Source: Cytophagaceae bacterium
GTDB lineage: Bacteria; Bacteroidota; Bacteroidia; Cytophagales; Spirosomataceae
Direction: 5' to 3'
Length of the DNA: 64,000 bases
Assembly: GCA_027486845.1 (NCBI GenBank)
Contig: JAIXOL010000058.1
Span: 149,159 to 213,158 of the forward strand
The position numbers and the translations under genes are program-made. This document shows positions 1 to 9,673 of the stretch, one piece after another. Numbering within the stretch: the stretch's first letter is position 1; the number at the start of each line of letters is the position of its first letter. The notes beneath the pieces are model-generated. The model saw only the letters and a program-made list of their open reading frames with translations, was not told the DNA's origin and did not search any database.

Positions 1-114
1 TAAAACAATAATTTTAACAAGTCTAAAATTACCTAAACCAAAGAGAGAAATGCCTCTTTCTCTTTTCAATCAAAAACAAAATCCTCCTTTTGGGGCAGGG
101 GATATCTTTCAACA

Positions 115-1098
115 ATGGAATTACAAGAATCAAAACCTAAATCATTTTGGAATCGTCCTGAAGGCACAACGGGAATGCTATTTGCAGCAGGTGCATTATT
201 GGGCGGGGGCTATTTACTTTATCAAGCTTTGCCAATTCTGATAACATTGGCCTCAAATACGCTCTACTTAGCAGGTTTACTCATTGTTTTGGCAGCAGTT
301 ATATACATGATTCTAGACCCAAAAATGCGTAATTTGATTTTCTATATTTATAAAAGCATTATGCGTTGGGTAACTGGGCTTTTTGTTCAACTTGACCCAA
401 TCGGAATATTGAAAACCTATATCGACGAGCTTCAAGGAAATTTGGGTAAGATGAATCAGCAAATTTCGAAGCTCAAAGGCCAAATGATTAATTTGAAAAC
501 GATTATTGATAATAACAAAAAGCAGATTCAAAATGACCTCAATTTGGCAAGCAAAGCTAAAGAAACGGATAAACAGGCAATGATGGTGCTAAAAGCCCGT
601 AAAGCTGGTCGTTTGCAAGAGTCGAATATGAAACTCGATGATTTGTACAAAAAAATGGAAATTCTTTATCGTGTTTTGGGTAAAATGTATGAAAATTCGG
701 AAATCATGCTCGAAGATATAAAAGACCAAGTGATTGTGAAAGAACAAGAACGTAAGGCAATTCGTGCAAGTCATTCAGCGATGCGTTCGGCCATGAATAT
801 CATGAATGGTGATAAAGACCAACGTCAAATGTTTGATATGGCCATGGAGTCGATTACCGATGATGTAAGCCAAAAAGTAGGTGAAATGCAACGTTTTATG
901 GAAGTTTCTTCTAACTTCATGGATTCGATTGACCTACAAAATGGTGTATTTGAAGAAGAAGGATTGAATATGTTGGAGAAATGGGAAAAAGAAGGTATAT
1001 CGCTTCTTTTGGGCGATGATAAAAAAGCCTTGATTGCTGGAAATAGTGTTTCTTCAAGTAAACATTCTGGAAATCAATATGATAAACTATTTGAATAG
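115..1098 (+). CDS. Membrane-anchored coiled-coil protein, PspA-like in layout
   Basis: The 327-residue product has two hydrophobic segments (about residues 20-46 and 50-67). A long charged, largely helical region follows (about 95-300), rich in Lys, Gln and Met with heptad-like spacing, so a coiled coil is likely. The C-terminal 25 residues are Ser/Lys/Asn-rich. The helical part resembles PspA/IM30 membrane-stress proteins in composition and length, but those have no transmembrane anchor, so the likeness is only suggestive and no function is assigned. The start chosen gives a short polar N-terminus before the first membrane segment. A strong hairpin follows the stop. The gene stands alone on the plus strand. 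Confidence 0.7.
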   Translation: MELQESKPKSFWNRPEGTTGMLFAAGALLGGGYLLYQALPILITLASNTLYLAGLLIVLAAVIYMILDPKMRNLIFYIYKSIMRWVTGLFVQLDPIGILKTYIDELQGNLGKMNQQISKLKGQMINLKTIIDNNKKQIQNDLNLASKAKETDKQAMMVLKARKAGRLQESNMKLDDLYKKMEILYRVLGKMYENSEIMLEDIKDQVIVKEQERKAIRASHSAMRSAMNIMNGDKDQRQMFDMAMESITDDVSQKVGEMQRFMEVSSNFMDSIDLQNGVFEEEGLNMLEKWEKEGISLLLGDDKKALIAGNSVSSSKHSGNQYDKLFE

Positions 1099-1120
1099 TT
1101 TTTTTGAAAATAATGGATAT

Positions 1121-1160
1121 TAAAATCGGTGGTCAGACAATTTATTGACCACCGATTTTA
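1121..1160 (+). terminator. Hairpin terminator between convergent genes
   Basis: A perfect 15-bp inverted repeat (1121-1135 with 1146-1160) with a 10-base loop lies between two convergent genes. It begins 22 bases after the stop of the upstream coiled-coil gene and probably serves both directions. Confidence 0.7.
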
Positions 1161-1209
1161 TGTAACAAATAAGTAGATTTCCATTAACAAATCACCAATC
1201 AACCTAAAT

Positions 1210-2883
1210 TTATCTTATTACTTCAATAAATTTCCCATTTTGATACTTGATAATTGGCACGATTTGGTTTTCGTTTGCTCCATTTGTATAATCAAAACCA
1301 TCTAAAGTATAGCCTTGGGTATATTCAATCGCATTTAAGCTGCTTCGTAGTTGATTTTTGCCAATATTAAGCATTCTTGCATAAAAAAGCAACATATCGT
1401 AACCCCAATAACTGTAATATGAAGGAGTGCTATTTTGCTCATTGAAGTATGTGCTTCGGAAATTTTTTACCTCATCTTTATCTCTATTGATATAGTCCAA
1501 TTGAATCAGAAAAAGCTCACGGTTGAAAATATTGAGTGATGATACATCGAAGTCAAAAGCTGATGAAGCTGCTATAATCGGAGAAGTAACTTTCTTTTTA
1601 TCCAAAGCATTGATAATTTTTCCACCAAAAGACTCTTCACTTCCCGAAACAAAAATATGGCTTGCTCGGCGACGTGTATCTATATCTTCGGCATTTGTAA
1701 ATTTTTTAATCGTTATTACTTCAACGCCTGCTTTTATAGCTTCATCACGATAAGCGTAGGCAAATGTAGAGTCTTTGCGAGTATTTCCATAATAAATTGC
1801 TACTGTCCGACCAATCGTTTGGGATTTCATATATTCTAATCCTTTTGCCGATTGCGTTTCAAACGATGGTGCCGCTAAAAAGGTGTTTTTTTCGTCGGTT
1901 ATTAATTGTCGATTATTAGAGAGTGGATGTAGTTGTACTACATTATTTGATTTGGCAAAATTACTAGCAATTTTATTAGCTTCAGGATAAAGTGGGCCAA
2001 TCAACAAATCAACTTGAGAAAATTGATTATTTTCAACCAAAGTCGAAATCAAACTTGCATCACGGTCTACATCAAAAGTTAAAAGATTTATGTTGATTTG
2101 TTCTGCCTCTAGTTTGCTTTTTGCTAATTTCATACCTACATACATATCGTAGATGTATTGATTGGCTCTGTTTGACTTGTTAGCATCAAAATCGTTAAGT
2201 CTGAAAGGTAGTAATACTGCAATATTCACTACTCCTTTTGTCTCTTTTTTTGAATTTGTCTTTTTACTTACAGCTTGATTTAGACCCAAGTTAAATTTAT
2301 TTGTTAGTCGGTCAGAAATCTCTAAATCTTCTTTGCTTACTGTTCTACTTTTCTGAATATTATCAACAAGCAATTGTGCAATTATCGCATTATTTGGAAA
2401 TTTTTGATTAAGTTGTTTTAACAGTGTACGATCGGTAACTTTACTAAAATGATAGTAAAGCATATTTTCAATATCTGTTTTTAGAGCTGTTCCTGAAATT
2501 CGGTTGAGGTATTGCATACCTTCATCTACATAATTATCTGTTAAAGCAGCATTGGCATAAAGAAAATAAGCTTCGTCGATTTTATCCCAATCGGGGAAAC
2601 GCTCAAAAAGTTGACGTAAAACTATGCGAGTTTCAAAAAACTTATTTTGCTTGAATGTACAAAGAGCGTGATAAAAATGAGCATAAGGCACCATCGAATT
2701 TGAATATTTTCGATTGGTCAGCGGAGTTAGTTCACTTTGAGCTTCAAAATATTGTTGAGCAGCGTATAATTGTACTGCTTTTTTGTATTTTAGGGCATAT
2801 TCCCTTTCTGAAAGAGTGGCTTGTTGAGCCACTAATACCTGCGATATCAGCAAAAGGATGAAAAGACTATAGCACCTTTTCAT
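1210..2883 (-). CDS. TPR plus type 1 periplasmic-binding-fold protein
   Basis: 557 residues. An N-terminal signal peptide ends near Ala-Gln at residue 20. About residues 22-200 form TPR-like helical repeats (paired aromatic and Ala positions). From about 217 the sequence enters a type 1 periplasmic-binding fold (LivJ/Peripla_BP_6 type), opening with NIAVLLPFRL and containing DLLIGPLYPEA. Such proteins are usually annotated as ABC-transporter substrate-binding proteins, but no permease or ATPase lies nearby. TPR followed by this fold is also the layout of LpoA, the outer-membrane activator of peptidoglycan synthase PBP1A. No lipobox Cys is visible, so it would be periplasmic. The ligand is unknown. 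Confidence 0.75.
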   Translation of the reverse strand: MKRCYSLFILLLISQVLVAQQATLSEREYALKYKKAVQLYAAQQYFEAQSELTPLTNRKYSNSMVPYAHFYHALCTFKQNKFFETRIVLRQLFERFPDWDKIDEAYFLYANAALTDNYVDEGMQYLNRISGTALKTDIENMLYYHFSKVTDRTLLKQLNQKFPNNAIIAQLLVDNIQKSRTVSKEDLEISDRLTNKFNLGLNQAVSKKTNSKKETKGVVNIAVLLPFRLNDFDANKSNRANQYIYDMYVGMKLAKSKLEAEQININLLTFDVDRDASLISTLVENNQFSQVDLLIGPLYPEANKIASNFAKSNNVVQLHPLSNNRQLITDEKNTFLAAPSFETQSAKGLEYMKSQTIGRTVAIYYGNTRKDSTFAYAYRDEAIKAGVEVITIKKFTNAEDIDTRRRASHIFVSGSEESFGGKIINALDKKKVTSPIIAASSAFDFDVSSLNIFNRELFLIQLDYINRDKDEVKNFRSTYFNEQNSTPSYYSYWGYDMLLFYARMLNIGKNQLRSSLNAIEYTQGYTLDGFDYTNGANENQIVPIIKYQNGKFIEVIR

Positions 2884-3040
2884 AGGTTAAAAGTTTAGTT
2901 AAGTATTTGGGGTGCTTGATGATGGATGTTTGATGTTTATTAATAAGTGTTGAATTAATTAATAAAGGTAATTTTCTTACATTATTAACAATTTGGTATA
3001 TCACAAATCATTCATCATCAAACATCCACTATCAAAGAAA

Positions 3041-4906
3041 TTATTTTTTCTTTTTCTTTTCGTCGTTTTGTACTTTACGATTCTCCTCTGCCAACTTTAC
3101 TTGATTTTCCATGAATTGGGCAAATTTGCCTTTTTTAGCAGCTTGCGGATTTGCTTGAAACTTGATTTTATTATTATCCAAAATCGTACGAATTTTATCT
3201 TCGTCAACGAACCTTCTAACAATTTGTTGTTGAATAATCGTTACAACGTTTGAAACCAAATAATAAAAACTTAATGCCGCAGGGAAACTATTCAATACAA
3301 AAAAGAACACAATCGGAAAAACATAACTCATTTTCTTCATGTCGATTGGACCTGGTTGGTCTGGCGTAATTTGGTTGTTATAATAAGTAAATGCCAAACT
3401 AGAAACCGTCATCAATACAACAAACAAACTAATGTGACTACCCACAACTGGTAGACTTGTAGCCCAACTTATTGGATAATCATAAGTTGAAAGGTCATTT
3501 GCCCATAAGAAATTTTTCTGACGGAACATAATCATGTTTGGGAACAAGAAAAATACTGACATCAAAATCGGCATTTGCAATAGCATCGGAACGCAACCAC
3601 TTAGAGGGTTTACACCCACTTGTTGGTAGAGTTTCATTTGCTCTTGTTGCATTTTTACTTGGTCATCGCCTACTTTTTCTTTGATAATAGCTAATTCTGG
3701 TGCCATGATTCGCATTTTAGCCGAACTAATATATGACTTATAAATCAATGGTGTAAGTAAGGTTTTCAACACAAGCACAACTACAATAATCAAAAGACCA
3801 TAATTACTTATAAACGATTCGGCCAATTTGAAAAGTGGTACAAAAACAAATCGGTTAATTGGTTTTACGAAGTCATACCCTAAATAAACGTTTCGATGAA
3901 AACCATCCGCTACGACTTTTACTAAATCATAATCGTTTGGACCAAAGTAAAAACGGAAGTTTCCTTTGCCAGTTTTTAGGTCAGAAATGGCCATATTTGC
4001 ATCAACTTCAACGATTTTTACGACGTTTTGGTCGTTTTCTGGTGTAACCAATTTGAGTTTAGCACCTGTTAATGGCTGATTTTTCGCTACAAAACCAGTT
4101 ACAAAATACTTTTGCTTAAATGAAAACCATTTTATTGGGTCTTCGGCCAGTAAGTCTGCATTTCCCGTCGCATTTGCTCCTAAATCGTCGAAATCATCTT
4201 CTTTGGCATTCCAAAAATTGATTTGTGCCGACTTACGGTTTTCTTCAATATCATGCTCTAAAACTTTAAGTTGATCTTGCCAGAAGAAACGAACAGGTTG
4301 GTTCTGAACAAGGGCATCAACGCCAACGAAGTTTATGTCATAGTCAATCGTATAGCCTTTGCCTTTAATAGTATAAACTTGCTCTATGTATTGATTCTGA
4401 CCTACGTTTAATCTGAAAGTCACTTTGGTCGAATCTCCTTCTTTCAAAACAGTTGTTTTCGCATCAGAAGCAAAATACAATTTCTTGAGGTCGATTTTGC
4501 CTTTATTGGTTTGTACTTCCAAGTTCATTATCGAACTTTTAGAATCGAACAAAACCATCGGATTTTTTGCACCTTTCTGAAAATCTGAATAAGTTGAATA
4601 GTTTTTCAAAACGGCTTCTTTAATTGAGCCTCCAAGTGTACTAAAAGTGAATTTAGCATCTTGGTTTTCGATAATAATATCTTGTGCTGTTCCTGTGGCA
4701 GCAATGGCAAAATCGCCAAAAGTGGCTTTTAAGGCTGTTGTATCTTGCAATACACTTGGTGTAGCAATTGTTTTAGCTTCCGTCTTTGGAGCAACTTTTG
4801 CAGGCTCTTCGGGTGGAGTTTGAGGCATAAAGTACACATAACCTGCCCACATACACATCAACAACACGATTCCGATAAGCTGATTTTTATCTACTAATTT
4901 TTCCAT
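3041..4906 (-). CDS. yidC: Membrane protein insertase YidC
   Basis: 621 residues, normal for a Gram-negative YidC. One transmembrane segment lies at about residues 10-27, followed by the large periplasmic P1 domain (about 60-350) and the conserved five-helix insertase core. Core landmarks are the cytoplasmic stretch SSAKMRIMAPEL, the motif NPLSGCVPMLLQMPI, and the last helix ending NVVTIIQQQIVRR. The C-terminus is Lys-rich, as expected for ribosome contact. Where E. coli has the hydrophilic-groove Arg, this protein appears to have Lys (VLKTLLTPL). It inserts inner-membrane proteins with or without SecYEG. It lies downstream of pyrG on the same strand, but a hairpin separates them. Confidence 0.97.
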   Translation of the reverse strand: MEKLVDKNQLIGIVLLMCMWAGYVYFMPQTPPEEPAKVAPKTEAKTIATPSVLQDTTALKATFGDFAIAATGTAQDIIIENQDAKFTFSTLGGSIKEAVLKNYSTYSDFQKGAKNPMVLFDSKSSIMNLEVQTNKGKIDLKKLYFASDAKTTVLKEGDSTKVTFRLNVGQNQYIEQVYTIKGKGYTIDYDINFVGVDALVQNQPVRFFWQDQLKVLEHDIEENRKSAQINFWNAKEDDFDDLGANATGNADLLAEDPIKWFSFKQKYFVTGFVAKNQPLTGAKLKLVTPENDQNVVKIVEVDANMAISDLKTGKGNFRFYFGPNDYDLVKVVADGFHRNVYLGYDFVKPINRFVFVPLFKLAESFISNYGLLIIVVVLVLKTLLTPLIYKSYISSAKMRIMAPELAIIKEKVGDDQVKMQQEQMKLYQQVGVNPLSGCVPMLLQMPILMSVFFLFPNMIMFRQKNFLWANDLSTYDYPISWATSLPVVGSHISLFVVLMTVSSLAFTYYNNQITPDQPGPIDMKKMSYVFPIVFFFVLNSFPAALSFYYLVSNVVTIIQQQIVRRFVDEDKIRTILDNNKIKFQANPQAAKKGKFAQFMENQVKLAEENRKVQNDEKKKKK

Positions 4907-5035
4907 TAAAGTTTAAAAATACGTAAAAAATATAAAGGCATTCACTAAGAGATGCCATATTGTACTACAAAATTCGCAAAGATTAGTTATAAATCCTAAT
5001 CAAGAATCTGACACTTAGACCATTAATCACTAAAT

Positions 5036-5073
5036 AACCCATAACTTCAATAAAACTGTTAAAGTTATGGGTT
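5036..5073 (-). terminator. Terminator after pyrG
   Basis: A 12-bp stem (5036-5047 with 5062-5073) lies about 55 bases downstream of the pyrG stop and upstream of yidC. This suggests the two minus-strand genes are transcribed separately. Confidence 0.55.
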
Positions 5074-5127
5074 TATAAGCTGATATTCTTTGAACTTTAT
5101 GAAATTTTCAGAAAGTCTAAGGTTTTC

Positions 5128-6780
5128 TTATTTCTTTGTTTTAGAAAAATCAATGGCGGCTTTTACGAAATTTACGAAAAGTGGGTGAGGGGCCATTACA
5201 GTGCTTTTTAATTCTGGGTGAAACTGAACACCGATAAAATATGGATGATTAGGCAACTCAATAATTTCGACCAAACCACTTTCTTGGTTTACGCCTGAAA
5301 TTACCATGCCTGCTGCTTCGTAATCTTTTAAGTATTTATTATTAAACTCCCAACGATGGCGGTGACGCTCACTAATGTTGGCTTTGCCGTAAATTTTACG
5401 AGCCAAGGTTTTATCTTTTGTTTTACAAGAATAAGCTCCCAAACGCATCGTGCCGCCTTTGTCGGTTACGGTTTTTTGCTCCTCCATCAAATCAATTACT
5501 GGGAATTGGGTTTCTGGATGCATTTCGGTTGAATGAGCTTCTGCCAAACCAATGACATTTCTGGCAAATTCGATACAAGCCATTTGCATTCCCAAACAAA
5601 TTCCAAAGAACGGAATATTGTTTTCACGTACATATCTGACTGCTGCAATTTTCCCTTCGATTCCACGCTCACCAAAACCTGGGGCAACTAAAACTCCATC
5701 AAGTCCTTTGAATTTCTCGGCACTATTATCAATTTGTAGGCTTTCAGAATGAATCCATTCGATGGTTACTTTGCATTTATTGGCCGCTCCTGCATGAATA
5801 AATGACTCTATAATTGATTTATAAGCATCTTTTAGTTCAACGTATTTTCCTACTAAACCAATTCTTACATTTTCGGTTGGATTTTTAAATCTGTCTAAAA
5901 AGCCTTTCCATTCCTCCATGTCAGCATCTTGGTCGTTATAAATATCTAGCATATAAAGCACGCGTTGGTCAAGGCGTTCTTTTTGCATCAAAAGCGGTAC
6001 ATCATAAATTGTTTCAGCATCCATTGCTTCAATAACCGAATTTTGCTCAACATTACAGAAAAGTGCAATTTTTCGTCGAATTTCAATTGGAAGTGGATGT
6101 TCAGTGCGACAAACGATAATATCAGGCTGAACGCCTGACTCTTGTAGCATCTTTACGGAATGTTGCGTAGGTTTGGTTTTTAATTCACCTGCCGAACTTA
6201 AATATGGTACAAGGGTTAGATGAATCGTAAGTAGATTGTCTGAACCTAAATCCCATTTTAGCTGACGAACTGCTTCTACAAAAGGCAATGATTCAATATC
6301 ACCAACACAACCACCTAATTCGGTAATAACGATGTCGAATTCACCAGTTTCTCCCAATTGTAAGATGTTACGCTTGATTTCATCAGTAATATGTGGAATT
6401 ACTTGTACGGTTTTTCCAAGATAATTTCCACGACGTTCGTTCGTAATCACATTATAATAGATACGTCCAGTTGTTACGTTGTTTGCCTGTGAAGTAGGTA
6501 CATTCAAGAAGCGTTCGTAGTGGCCTAAGTCGAGGTCAGTTTCAGCTCCATCGTCGGTCACATAACATTCGCCATGTTCGTACGGATTGAGTGTGCCTGG
6601 ATCAACATTGATATACGGGTCAAACTTTTGAATGGTTACTGATAGTCCTCTAGCTTGCAGAAGTTTGGCGAGAGAAGATGCTATAATTCCTTTACCGAGT
6701 GAAGATGTTACGCCGCCCGTTACAAAAATATACTTTGGGTTACGTGTGGGCGGCAAGCCGCTTTGTCCGTGTACTGACAT
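5128..6780 (-). CDS. pyrG: CTP synthase
   Basis: 550 residues, full length. The N-terminal amidoligase domain starts with the P-loop region GGVTSSLGKGIIASS (about residues 22-36) and carries the conserved DPYINVDPGTLNPYEHGE stretch. The C-terminal class-I glutamine amidotransferase domain has the nucleophile Cys in GICLGMQMA and the His-Glu pair in GVQFHPE. The enzyme makes CTP from UTP, ATP and glutamine in the cytosol. The start is set by the conserved KYIFVTGGV opening, with a 15-residue N-terminal extension. A promoter-like TACCTTTG box lies 28 bases upstream. The gene is expected to be essential. Confidence 0.98.
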   Translation of the reverse strand: MSVHGQSGLPPTRNPKYIFVTGGVTSSLGKGIIASSLAKLLQARGLSVTIQKFDPYINVDPGTLNPYEHGECYVTDDGAETDLDLGHYERFLNVPTSQANNVTTGRIYYNVITNERRGNYLGKTVQVIPHITDEIKRNILQLGETGEFDIVITELGGCVGDIESLPFVEAVRQLKWDLGSDNLLTIHLTLVPYLSSAGELKTKPTQHSVKMLQESGVQPDIIVCRTEHPLPIEIRRKIALFCNVEQNSVIEAMDAETIYDVPLLMQKERLDQRVLYMLDIYNDQDADMEEWKGFLDRFKNPTENVRIGLVGKYVELKDAYKSIIESFIHAGAANKCKVTIEWIHSESLQIDNSAEKFKGLDGVLVAPGFGERGIEGKIAAVRYVRENNIPFFGICLGMQMACIEFARNVIGLAEAHSTEMHPETQFPVIDLMEEQKTVTDKGGTMRLGAYSCKTKDKTLARKIYGKANISERHRHRWEFNNKYLKDYEAAGMVISGVNQESGLVEIIELPNHPYFIGVQFHPELKSTVMAPHPLFVNFVKAAIDFSKTKK

Positions 6781-6808
6781 GAGGTTTTTTGTCTTTGATT
6801 ACGGGATG

Positions 6809-6816
6809 CAAAGGTA
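6809..6816 (-). promoter_or_regulatory. Bacteroidota-type -7 box for pyrG
   Basis: Read on the minus strand this is TACCTTTG, matching the Bacteroidota -7 consensus TAnnTTTG, 28 bases before the pyrG ATG. I see no clear TTTG -33 box at the usual spacing. Confidence 0.5.
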
Positions 6817-6906
6817 CAGAATTTTGGTGGATTCTATGGCTTAAAAAAAACAAATCTATTTATTTACTTATAAATAGCTGATTATTAGTTGATTGAAATT
6901 TAAAAT

Positions 6907-7722
6907 TTAATTACAAGTATAGGTAAAGTTTTCGTCATATGACTCATCTTTACCATTTTGTTTTTTTACTACTCTCACTTTTGAGGCATAACCGTCGGCG
7001 GTGTATTCGTATTTGTAGGTATAAGTCATGTCGCCGCTATTGCTATAGATTTTAGTTGATGTTACGTTGTTTTTATTTTGGAAGTAAGTAGTGTTTTCTC
7101 CACCGATAGTTGCTGAGAATATCGTGTAATACATCATTAGATTATTGAGCGATGTGTTAATATATGGTGACTTTTTTTCATCAAAACTTAGGTTTTCGAG
7201 TAGAAGTTTGTTTTTTCCATTTTCTATTGAATACATTTTTTTTATGTTGTTATTGTTATCATATTCAAATGTTGTCACCAAAATATTATCAAAAACAGGC
7301 ATCTTTAAGTCAATTCTTTCAATTTGCTCTTTTGTGTTGGTATAAACTTTACTTTTATACTCGAACGGTTTATCTCGGCTATCTTTTCCAAGAAAATTAA
7401 TGAAGGTAAGGTTTCCTTTCGAATCATATTCATAACTAATAAAGTATGATTGATCAAACGAGCTATAAACCTTCTTGGGAAGACTATTTTCGAAGTTGAT
7501 TTTATTAAAATCTGGGAAGCCATCAAAAGATGATAATTGATACTGAGTATTATAACTTAAATTATAAATCACGCCATGACCATGATCTGCGGCTTTTAGA
7601 TAACAGAATTTTTCGGTGTTAGTTACTGGTTTTTCTTTCAAGAGCGTTATCTCTTTATCATTGCATGAAGGAAGGATAAAACTGGAAAGAATGCTGCTTA
7701 GTATAAGGCTATATTTAAACAT
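6907..7722 (-). CDS. Lipoprotein of unknown function
   Basis: I chose the ATG at 7722, which gives 271 residues beginning MFKYSLILSSILSSFILPSC, a lipoprotein signal with Cys at about residue 20. A start 19 codons earlier would bury this signal behind an unrelated stretch. The mature part is a repetitive beta-type sequence with tyrosine-rich units such as FEYDNNNNIKK and YKYEYTADG, reminiscent of YD-type or DUF4595-like repeats. It is probably anchored in the outer membrane or on the cell surface. I do not recognise a specific family, and the neighbours give no functional clue. Confidence 0.65.
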   Translation of the reverse strand: MFKYSLILSSILSSFILPSCNDKEITLLKEKPVTNTEKFCYLKAADHGHGVIYNLSYNTQYQLSSFDGFPDFNKINFENSLPKKVYSSFDQSYFISYEYDSKGNLTFINFLGKDSRDKPFEYKSKVYTNTKEQIERIDLKMPVFDNILVTTFEYDNNNNIKKMYSIENGKNKLLLENLSFDEKKSPYINTSLNNLMMYYTIFSATIGGENTTYFQNKNNVTSTKIYSNSGDMTYTYKYEYTADGYASKVRVVKKQNGKDESYDENFTYTCN

Positions 7723-7897
7723 TTGTTGGTGCGAGATTGAAAGTTGTAAAAATAAAACTATAACCAATTTAACAATCAATTTATTGTTTCAACCAAAATC
7801 CCTCAATAAACTTGCCAATAAGTAATTTTAATAAAAAAATATTGAATCGAACACTTTGGATTATCAAACCGTTAAGTAATCATAGACATAGAATGTT

Positions 7898-8866
7898 ATG
7901 ATTAGTAAAATAGAGTTGAGCAAATATAGAGCATTGGGCGATAAAGAGGCTGATGAAATAATCGACCAAATTGTTGAACAAAATGGAATAGCTTCGTTAC
8001 GACAACTGATGCCATTTTTGTCTGATTATCAAAATCTTAGTTTTGAAAATCAAGCCCCAGTTCTTCAAACATTTTTGTCTTCAAATGCTTTATTGCCAGT
8101 TTTTTATGATAAAAAAAAACTTATTCGAGCTACCGATTTTTACCGAGAAAATCAACAAAATATTGGATTAATTTTAGGGCTCTATTCTTTACCTTATTGC
8201 TATTTGGGTGCAGATGGGGCAAAAGTCTTGTATTTATCTGAAAGAATCAGAAAAGATACTTATAAACGCTTACTCGAAACTGGAAATTTCTTGAAAGAAG
8301 TAATGAATTATGATAATTGGCAAAGCCAACGGATATTTGCTATTTGCTTGAAAGTCAGACTTTTGCATGCATCCATCCGATATTTTACGCTTCATAGCAA
8401 ACAATGGGATTTGGCTTGGGGATATCCGATAAACCAAGAAGATATGTTAGGAACAAATCTAGCTTTTTCGCTTGTGGTTTTGCGTGGAATGGAAAAACTA
8501 GGATATTCGGTTAATAAGACTTATGAAGATGCTTACATTAATACTTGGAATGTCATTGGTTATTTGTTAGGTGCAAAGCAAGAAATTATGCCCGAAAGTT
8601 ATTTAGAAGCAGTAAAAATAGATAAGCTAATCGCCGAACGACAATTTAGGCAATCTGTTGAAGGCCAAGAACTAACAGCTTCTTTGATGCAAGTTGTTCG
8701 TTCGTTTGCACCAAGCGAAATTACAGCCAATCTACTTCAATCGCAGTCTAGAATGCTGCTCGGTGAAAAATATGCCAAAATGCTGGGGATTGCCGAAACA
8801 AATATCCCAAACACTTTGTTAAAAGTATATAACACAACATCGGTTTTGATGTCGAATTTTTTTTAA
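7898..8866 (+). CDS. Oxygenase of the MpaB/Lcp family (DUF2236)
   Basis: 322 residues. The central motif RLLHASIRYF, followed about 15 residues later by WGYPINQEDMLGTNLAFS and then GMEKLGY, is the signature of the DUF2236 family. That family contains latex-clearing protein (Lcp, a b-type haem rubber oxygenase) and fungal MpaB, which cleaves an isoprenoid chain. Conserved His and Arg in the HAxxR segment fit haem binding by analogy. There is no signal peptide, so it is probably cytosolic or membrane-associated. It sits just upstream of a TetR regulator and an ABC1 kinase on the same strand, suggesting a shared role in lipid or isoprenoid metabolism. The substrate is unknown. Confidence 0.8.
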   Translation: MISKIELSKYRALGDKEADEIIDQIVEQNGIASLRQLMPFLSDYQNLSFENQAPVLQTFLSSNALLPVFYDKKKLIRATDFYRENQQNIGLILGLYSLPYCYLGADGAKVLYLSERIRKDTYKRLLETGNFLKEVMNYDNWQSQRIFAICLKVRLLHASIRYFTLHSKQWDLAWGYPINQEDMLGTNLAFSLVVLRGMEKLGYSVNKTYEDAYINTWNVIGYLLGAKQEIMPESYLEAVKIDKLIAERQFRQSVEGQELTASLMQVVRSFAPSEITANLLQSQSRMLLGEKYAKMLGIAETNIPNTLLKVYNTTSVLMSNFF

Positions 8867-8930
8867 TTGTTGAACAAGTTTAATTTGTTTCGCTAACGAC
8901 ATTTAATCTAAAACGTTTTCTCTTTAACTT

Positions 8931-8947
8931 ACAGGTTGCCAACCTGT
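8931..8947. promoter_or_regulatory. 17-bp palindrome before the TetR gene, possible operator
   Basis: ACAGGTTG and its complement CAACCTGT flank a single central base, 10 bp before the TetR start. The position and size would suit autoregulation by the TetR protein. However, similar ACAGGTTGnCAACCTGT strings occur as dispersed repeats in many Bacteroidota genomes, so a repeat origin is equally likely. Confidence 0.35.
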
Positions 8948-8957
8948 TCTGCATATT

Positions 8958-9599
8958 ATGACACAAGAAAAAATCAGACAAGCATATACAGAATATGTTC
9001 TTGATAATGGTAAAGAACCAGAATCGGTTTATGCTTTTTGCAAGAAATTGAAAATTAAAGAAGAGGATTTTTATGATGAATATTCATCTTTTCCTCAAAT
9101 TGAAAGTGAGATCTGGAAAGCTTTATTTGTTGAAGCCCGTGCCGCCGCCGAGCGTGAAGAAGTATATCAAAATTATTCAGTTCGTGAAAAATTACTTGCT
9201 TTCCTTTATACATGGATTGAGACTTTAAAGAAAAATCGTAGCTATATTTTGAAATCTTATGAAGGTTTCGAGAAGCCAATTTATACTAAACGAAATGTGC
9301 AGTTAGTTGATTTTAAGGCTTCGTTTTATGATTATTTAAACGAACTTTTGATGGAAGCCCGCGAAACTCGTGAGGTTGAACAACGCCCTATTCCACAACT
9401 AATGCAGCGTTATCCAGATTTATTTTGGGCGAAAACCTTATTTATCCTTGATTTTTGGATAAAAGATACAAGTAAATCATTTGAGAAAACCGATACCATG
9501 ATTGAGAAAACCGTCAACACGGCTTTCGATTTATTAGGTCGTTCGCCACTTGATTCGTTATTTGATTTAGGAAAGTTTATTTTTCAAAATAGAAAGTAG
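8958..9599 (+). CDS. TetR/AcrR family transcriptional regulator
   Basis: 213 residues. The N-terminal 50 residues form a TetR-like helix-turn-helix, with KIRQAYTEYVLDNG as the first helix and VYAFCKKLKIKEEDFYDEY as the recognition region. It is divergent: the usual Ala-rich turn is replaced. An all-helical ligand domain follows (about 60-200). In Bacteroidota this subgroup is regularly found beside ABC1 kinases, as here, where the kinase starts 75 bases downstream. It probably represses its own cluster in response to a lipid-like ligand; that is inference from context. Confidence 0.8.
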   Translation: MTQEKIRQAYTEYVLDNGKEPESVYAFCKKLKIKEEDFYDEYSSFPQIESEIWKALFVEARAAAEREEVYQNYSVREKLLAFLYTWIETLKKNRSYILKSYEGFEKPIYTKRNVQLVDFKASFYDYLNELLMEARETREVEQRPIPQLMQRYPDLFWAKTLFILDFWIKDTSKSFEKTDTMIEKTVNTAFDLLGRSPLDSLFDLGKFIFQNRK

Positions 9600-9642
9600 A
9601 AGCATGACGGGTTTTCTGACTCGTTAAATAATTTATTAAAAT

Positions 9643-9664
9643 GAACGAATCTTGAGATTCGTTC
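9643..9664. repeat. 22-bp palindrome between the TetR and ABC1 kinase genes
   Basis: GAACGAATCT-TG-AGATTCGTTC is a perfect 10-bp inverted repeat with a 2-base centre, ending 9 bp before the kinase start. It may be a short REP-like element or an operator or attenuating hairpin. I cannot tell which from one copy. Confidence 0.45.
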
Positions 9665-9673
9665 CGTAAAGTT

